NCBI RefSeq assembly: GCF_025151995.1
Contig: NZ_CP102290.1
Span: 3,782,001 to 3,846,000, forward strand
Origin: Ruminococcus gauvreauii
GTDB lineage: Bacteria; Bacillota; Clostridia; Lachnospirales; Lachnospiraceae
Direction of reading: 5' to 3'
DNA: 64,000 nucleotides
The notes below the pieces were generated by a model. It was not told the DNA's origin. It did not search any database and worked only from the letters and a program-made list of their open reading frames with translations. Of this stretch, positions 59,240-64,000 are shown in pieces. Each line of letters opens with the position of its first letter. Position 1 is the stretch's first letter. The position numbers and the translations under genes are program-made.

Positions 59240-62059
59240 TTAAAGTTCTGAGATTTCCTCGATCGTGTCAAACATATCGGAGCCGAGGAAGTAACGGTAT
59301 GGCTTCATTTCTCTGCCCTCTGCCTTTGCGTCCATTGCCGCTTTGATTTTTTCCGGTCTTGCAGGCAGTTCATAGATTCTGACACCGACGGCGTCATAGA
59401 TGCTGTTGATGACGCTCATGTGGCCGGAGGACTGGAACAGCTCGGCGCATCCGGAGGAACCGTGCGGTCCGTGTTCTCTTGGGTTGTCTTCATAATAATA
59501 TACCTGAATATCATCCGGGATATCCTCGATATAGGGGACTCCGGCGCCTGCGATCGAGCCGCTTTTTTTCACATCATCATATTCTTCCTTCAGTGCATAG
59601 CCTATGGTATGTGAAATTCCGCCGTAGGCCTGCCCCTCGACTGCCAGCTGGTTGCCGATCACACCGACATCTGCAGTGATGACCACTTTAATCACCTTTG
59701 CAGCGCCTGTCTTTTTGTCTACTTCTGTGACAGCCATAAAGCATCCGTAATTCATGGTATTATTCGGGTCGCCTTCTCCGGTCTTGAAATCAATGCCCTC
59801 TGCCGTACCGGTACAGTCATAGACACCCTTATACCAGGTTGGGATACCTTCTGCGACCATTTCATCGTAAGTTCTGTAAGTGCCGTCCTGTTTTCTCATG
59901 GCATCCATCAGCTGTTCGGCCGCGTGGATCGTCGCGTTTCCGACCATGAAATGGCTTCGGCTGCCGGCAGCGATGCCGCTGTCCGGACAGCGGTGCGTAT
60001 CATTCATGACTAAATGGATCCGGTCAGGGGTGATGCCTAAAGGTTCCAGACATTTTGCGGTGTGGGTGAGTGTACCGATGTCACCGCCCTGGCCTACGTC
60101 TTCCCAGGTGTTATAATGTGTAATGCTGCCGTCGGGGTTGAGTTCCAGCGCGCATTCGGAGTGATCATTTGCACCGATATTACTCATGAAACCGCCGCAG
60201 CTGATACCGATTCCGTATGCCTTGTCTTCCGTTTCCCTTCCCTCAATCGACTTTCTGGCCGCTTCATAATGCGGGCGCATCGCCTCCATCAGCTTATCGA
60301 TGGACGGCTGGCGGTACGGGCGGCTGTTCGTGGTCGTCTCTCCCGGACGTGCCACATTTTTATAGCGGAACTCGAAGGGATCCTCGCCCATTTTTTCAGC
60401 CAGCATATCAATCAGCGCTTCAAAGCTGGTATAACACTGAGGAGAACCGAGTCCGCGGTAGGCGACGCCGAATGCGTGATTGGTGACGGCCATTCTGGCA
60501 AGTCCGCGAATGTTCGGGACCACATACGGGTAACCCGGAAAACGGACCATGGCTTCCAGCTCCGGATATGCATCGGAGAAATAAGGACCGTGGTCGCATC
60601 CGATATCAAATTCAAGAGCGCTCAGCTTACCGTTTTCGTCACAGGCAAGGCGGGCATTCGTATAAGACGCCGTTCTTTTTCCACTGTAATGCATAAACTC
60701 TTCATATGTTAATGTACAGGTGACAGGACGATCGACTGCCAGCATACAGATTGCGATCATTGCGGGACCTGCCGGATGACATGCCCAGCCAAATGCACCG
60801 CCTGCCGGGTTCATGACCAGGCGAAGGTTTTCTACCGGCACACCGATGCCGTCTGCGATTGCCGAACGGTTCCAGTCGAGTGCCTGCGTCTTGCAGTGTA
60901 CGACGACATTTCCATCGGTATCGTAGTAACACTGCAGCACTTCGCCCTCCACAGACAGGTGCGGCTCGTGCTGTGCATAGAAGCTGCCCTCTACAGAACA
61001 GTAGGAATCATCGATGACCTCTCTGGTGTCTTCACCTTTCAGAACGGGTTGTTTCATATAGATATTCGTCGGCGATTTCTCATAGATGCTCTGTGCGCCA
61101 ACTGCGACGGCATCAAGATAGTTCCGGTATTCCGGCAGCGGTTCCAGGTCGACGACAACGGCTGCAGCGGCGGCGCGGGCGTGTTCGTTGCTGTCGGCGA
61201 TCACGCAGCCGACCAGGTCTCCGTAATGATAAATCGTGTCGTCACAGATCAGTTTGCATTCATTTCCCGCCATGGTGCAGGTAGGGTGGGGGAGAGGCTC
61301 CAGCATCCGATTCGTACCTTTTACGTCTTTTGCCGTCACGATCTTTACGACGCCCGGCATCTTCTCGGCAGCAGAAGTATCGATGCCTCTGATCCGTGCA
61401 TGAGAGTATTTCCTCGGCTGAATGATTGCCACATGAAGCGTTTCCTCCGGCATGTGATGTCTCACGTCGTCTCCGTAATCCATCTGTCCCAGAACTTTTG
61501 CAAGAGCCGTCGGACGCGGCATTCTGCTTTCGTAGACACTTTCTTCTCCTTTGTAAGTGATTTCGTCGATTGACTTCTCTCCGCGCATGACTGCAGCGGC
61601 AGCCATCACAGCGTCAACCAGCGGATGGTATCCGGTGCATCGGCAGACATTCCGGTTTTTCTGAAACCACTGGCGCACTTCCTCGCGGGTAGGGTCCGGA
61701 TTCTGATCTAACAGTGCCTTGGCGGAGACGATAAATCCGGGGGTGCAGAAACCGCACTGTACGCCGCCGTACGTCATCCATGCCACCTGAAGCGGATGAA
61801 GGTTGGCAGCTGTTCCGAAACCTTCGATGGTCTCGATCGTGCTGAATTCCTCCACAGTACTCATTTTCTTAACGCAGGAACGGGTCAGTTTGTCGTTCAG
61901 AATCACGTTGCAGGCGCCGCACTGTCCTTTGCCGCAGCCTACTTTTACGCCGAGATAACCGTGTCTTCTGAGCACGTCGGCGAGGGTATCAGTTTCGGGA
62001 TTGAACATTACGATTTTTGTAACGCCGTTGATGGTAACACTTTGCCTTTTTAATCCCAT
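59240..62059 (-). CDS. Molybdopterin-dependent aldehyde oxidoreductase (xanthine oxidase family, single chain)
   Basis: About 939 aa; ATG 62059 chosen since AAAGGAG would abut the ATG at 62065. N-terminal [2Fe-2S] domain (GCGKGQCGACNV, Cys ~60), second [2Fe-2S] domain (CGFCTPGF, CRCTGYHPL), then two Mo domains with NPAGGAFGW, AYRGLGSPQ and the catalytic Glu in GSSGCAELF (~870). No FAD domain, as in Desulfovibrio gigas MOP (about 907 aa). Oxidises an aldehyde or N-heterocycle; electrons probably pass to the neighbouring oxidoreductase. No Mo-cofactor genes are in the window. Confidence 0.92.
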   Translation of the reverse strand: MGLKRQSVTINGVTKIVMFNPETDTLADVLRRHGYLGVKVGCGKGQCGACNVILNDKLTRSCVKKMSTVEEFSTIETIEGFGTAANLHPLQVAWMTYGGVQCGFCTPGFIVSAKALLDQNPDPTREEVRQWFQKNRNVCRCTGYHPLVDAVMAAAAVMRGEKSIDEITYKGEESVYESRMPRPTALAKVLGQMDYGDDVRHHMPEETLHVAIIQPRKYSHARIRGIDTSAAEKMPGVVKIVTAKDVKGTNRMLEPLPHPTCTMAGNECKLICDDTIYHYGDLVGCVIADSNEHARAAAAAVVVDLEPLPEYRNYLDAVAVGAQSIYEKSPTNIYMKQPVLKGEDTREVIDDSYCSVEGSFYAQHEPHLSVEGEVLQCYYDTDGNVVVHCKTQALDWNRSAIADGIGVPVENLRLVMNPAGGAFGWACHPAGPAMIAICMLAVDRPVTCTLTYEEFMHYSGKRTASYTNARLACDENGKLSALEFDIGCDHGPYFSDAYPELEAMVRFPGYPYVVPNIRGLARMAVTNHAFGVAYRGLGSPQCYTSFEALIDMLAEKMGEDPFEFRYKNVARPGETTTNSRPYRQPSIDKLMEAMRPHYEAARKSIEGRETEDKAYGIGISCGGFMSNIGANDHSECALELNPDGSITHYNTWEDVGQGGDIGTLTHTAKCLEPLGITPDRIHLVMNDTHRCPDSGIAAGSRSHFMVGNATIHAAEQLMDAMRKQDGTYRTYDEMVAEGIPTWYKGVYDCTGTAEGIDFKTGEGDPNNTMNYGCFMAVTEVDKKTGAAKVIKVVITADVGVIGNQLAVEGQAYGGISHTIGYALKEEYDDVKKSGSIAGAGVPYIEDIPDDIQVYYYEDNPREHGPHGSSGCAELFQSSGHMSVINSIYDAVGVRIYELPARPEKIKAAMDAKAEGREMKPYRYFLGSDMFDTIEEISEL

Positions 62060-62224
62060 GATCATTCTCCTTTCGATATGGTGATTTTCGTAAATTTAGA
62101 TAATTGTATTATAACATCAAATATTTTTCTTCACTAACAGTATAAAAAATGTGTTGACAAATAATTGTGTTTTGGTCACAAAGAAATCTTGTAACAAAAA
62201 TAATATTTTAATATTTTTACTACA

Positions 62225-62253
62225 TTGTAAATATCATACTTGTTTGTTATAAT
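62225..62253 (+). promoter_or_regulatory. Promoter of LysR gene in divergent control region
   Basis: TTGTAA (62225-62230), 17-bp spacer, TATAAT (62248-62253). This places the transcript start after 62240, which rules out the long upstream reading frame. The 225-bp A/T-rich gap also has a TATAAT for the opposite strand near 62107-62112. Confidence 0.65.
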
Positions 62254-62284
62254 ACTTGTAATGATAGTGTGTGAGGACAGACTT

Positions 62285-63172
62285 ATGCTGATGAGACAGT
62301 TGAAACAATTTATCTATATTGCAAAATTCCAGAGTATCTCCAAAGCTGCCAGAGAGCTGTTTATGTCCCAGCAGACACTGAGCCAGTCCATGCAGAATTT
62401 TGAAAAGAAACTCGGGGCTCAACTGTTTATCCGAACAAAACAGGGGGTAAAATTAACAGATTTTGGTAGGCGGATACTGCCCAGGAGTGAACTGATGCTT
62501 CAGCAGGTGGAAGACTATGAGGCATTTATACGGGAGCAGGCAGCAGACACCGGGAGGAAGAGTATGATTCTGGTGGAGGAAAACTTTCTGACGCCTTCTA
62601 TTCCGACGGACCTCATACTCCTGGCATCCAAATCCAGCCTTTCGATCGAGATTGCCACGGGTCTGACTTCCTGTCTGTCGGCCCTTAAGGATAAGACGTG
62701 TAATGTTGTGTACTGTTTCCGGCCGACGGAATTATACGGACTGACGTATCTGCCGCTGATGAAAGAACCGGGTGTGGTCATGCTGAACAGACACCATCCG
62801 CTTTCGGAGAGAGAAGGACTTACACTGGATGACATTATTGGCGAGGATCTTATTCTTCCTCATTTTACATACTCGTCGTTTACTACGTCGCTTGTGAAAA
62901 TTTATGCAAAAAGAAATGCCTATCCGAAATGTGCGGCAGAGACACACGATCTTTCGACCCTGATACAGATGCTCCGTGAAAATGTAGGAATTTTGATCGC
63001 ACCTTCTTATCTGATCCCGTCCTTTTCAGGGAGAGAATTTAAAATACTGCCGTTAAAAACAGAGGATTCGATCTTTGAGTACGGCTTTCTTCTGGAGTCG
63101 TATGATGAGGCGGAGATGAATGAACAGTTCTTTATTAATTCCATGATGGAGTATTACAACAAAGAATATTAA
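62285..63172 (+). CDS. LysR-family regulator
   Basis: About 295 aa from ATG 62285 (MLMRQLKQFIYIAKFQSISKAA, in part). Winged HTH SISKAARELFMSQQTLSQSMQNFE (in part), then a type II periplasmic-binding-like effector domain. Divergent from the aldehyde oxidoreductase gene, so the probable activator of that cluster; inducer unknown. Confidence 0.88.
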   Translation: MLMRQLKQFIYIAKFQSISKAARELFMSQQTLSQSMQNFEKKLGAQLFIRTKQGVKLTDFGRRILPRSELMLQQVEDYEAFIREQAADTGRKSMILVEENFLTPSIPTDLILLASKSSLSIEIATGLTSCLSALKDKTCNVVYCFRPTELYGLTYLPLMKEPGVVMLNRHHPLSEREGLTLDDIIGEDLILPHFTYSSFTTSLVKIYAKRNAYPKCAAETHDLSTLIQMLRENVGILIAPSYLIPSFSGREFKILPLKTEDSIFEYGFLLESYDEAEMNEQFFINSMMEYYNKEY

Positions 63173-63213
63173 AACCGGAGAATCTGTCCTTTGATCGGAA
63201 TTTCCGGTTTTGT
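63171..63213 (+). terminator. Terminator after LysR gene
   Basis: AAAACCGGA (63171-63179) / TCCGGTTTT (63203-63211). Confidence 0.7.
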
Positions 63214-63315
63214 TGCGTATAAAGGAGTTTCTATGAGCCGAAATTGGGTGAAAAATTGACTTTTTCCAGTTAATATGGCATAATGGCAAAAGATTGTTTT
63301 GAGGAGGGAAAGTAC

Positions 63316-64000
63316 ATGACAACAAGCAATATAGTTGCAATTCTAATTGCGTTTGTCGCATATTTGATTTTTATGATCATTATCGGCGCGATCTACATGA
63401 AAAGAACAAACAATGTAGATGATTATTTCCTGGCAGGCAGGGGACTGAACGGATGGGTCGCTGCACTCTCTGCACAGGCATCCGATATGAGCGGGTGGCT
63501 GCTCATGGGACTTCCGGGCTCGATCTATGCACTTGGGACAGGGCAGGCATGGATCGCCATCGGGCTTTTTATCGGAACTGTGCTGAACTGGCTGGTGATC
63601 TCAGGCAGGCTTCGCCGCTATACGATTGTGGCAAACAATTCCGTAACGCTTCCGGCGTATTTTGAAAACCGTTTCCATGACAAGAGGAGGATTCTTCTTA
63701 CGATCTCATCGGTCGTCATCACGATCTTCTTTCTGGTCTATACGGCATCGGCGCTGGCGGCAGGAGGAAAGCTGTTCAATTCTGTGTTTGGAATCGATTA
63801 TCATATCGCGCTGGCTATCGGTGCGTTGGTTATTCTGGCTTATACTTTCATGGGCGGTTTTATGGCGGTATGTGTGACGGACTTTATTCAGGGGACGTTA
63901 ATGCTGATTGGACTGCTTGTAGTTCCGATTGTTGCCTATGCGATGGTGAGCGGAAATATCACCTCTATCCTGGAACAGAGCCAGGTCGCGGGCGGTTCCG
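63316..64000 (+). CDS. putP: Sodium/proline symporter PutP (partial, runs off window)
   Basis: The first 228 codons are present; GAGGAGGG precedes ATG 63316. Solute:sodium symporter fold: hydrophobic start, NNVDDYFLAGRGLNGWVAALSAQASDMSGW (in part, ~31-60) with the Na+ site residues, LPGSIYALG, RRYTIVANNSVTLPAYFENRF (in part). Strong PutP likeness; pantothenate or other SSS substrates are possible. Confidence 0.9.
   Translation, partial: MTTSNIVAILIAFVAYLIFMIIIGAIYMKRTNNVDDYFLAGRGLNGWVAALSAQASDMSGWLLMGLPGSIYALGTGQAWIAIGLFIGTVLNWLVISGRLRRYTIVANNSVTLPAYFENRFHDKRRILLTISSVVITIFFLVYTASALAAGGKLFNSVFGIDYHIALAIGALVILAYTFMGGFMAVCVTDFIQGTLMLIGLLVVPIVAYAMVSGNITSILEQSQVAGGS

Noticed and set aside
59240..62059. 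Selenocysteine in the aldehyde oxidoreductase
   Set aside because: The frame has no in-frame TGA and all active-site motifs are encoded normally; a labile selenium ligand cannot be judged from sequence.

Overview
The window looks like a chromosome segment of a spore-forming, anaerobic Firmicute of the Lachnospiraceae type. The grounds are moderate GC, strong AGGAGG-type ribosome sites, sporulation genes (SpoIIM-like, SpoVB-like), the rnr-smpB-ssrA order, EFR1-type flavodoxin-ferredoxins, a DVU_1556/1557-type aldehyde oxidoreductase cluster and large families of anaerobic redox enzymes. This is inference from gene content; no rRNA is present to place it.

Layout. 1-1.9 kb: end of a prepilin-like gene group. 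1.9-6 kb: RluA pseudouridine synthase, a solitary tyrosine recombinase bracketed by short tandem repeats, a small hypothetical gene and an M18 aminopeptidase. 6-11.6 kb: CHAD protein, a LytTR/GHKL two-component pair, SpoIIM-like protein and XerD. 11.6-18.4 kb: DAHP synthase, SpoVB-like flippase, then a divergent iscR-iscS-iscU-mnmA-PHP phosphatase operon behind a perfect 19-bp palindrome. 18.5-21.6 kb: gap-pgk-tpiA; gpmI and eno follow at 35.8-40 kb, so lower glycolysis is largely here. 21.6-22.9 kb: a 130-bp four-way-junction element, then a textbook promoter plus a yybP-ykoY (Mn2+) riboswitch in front of a hypothetical gene and a YccF gene. 22.9-28.2 kb: a TetR regulator divergent from a five-gene operon (SCP2-like protein, alpha/beta hydrolase, free-standing condensation domain, acyl carrier protein, acyl-adenylating ligase), the best candidate for an undescribed pathway. 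29.2-33.3 kb: pstSCAB-phoU behind a Pho-box-like repeat. 33.4-35.8 kb: an amino-acid-type ABC transporter. 40.1-43.5 kb: secG, rnr, smpB, ssrA.

Beyond ssrA the content becomes accessory: two tandem EFR1 ferredoxins, a TetR regulator, a decayed aldehyde dehydrogenase and a large FMN/FAD/Fe-S ene-reductase (43.8-48.9 kb); a sugar- or polyol-type ABC transporter framed by two related zinc dehydrogenases, with an AraC regulator (49.3-56.2 kb); and a molybdopterin aldehyde oxidoreductase cluster with LysR regulator (56.2-63.2 kb). The window ends inside a putP-like sodium symporter.

Standout observations: both extracytoplasmic binding proteins of the 29-34 kb region (PstS and the amino-acid binding protein) appear circularly permuted at the same kind of interdomain crossover; the Mn2+ riboswitch sits before genes that are not usual members of its regulon; and the SCP2/condensation/ACP/ligase operon has its own TetR operators. 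All functions are read from motifs and gene order by eye; no search was run.
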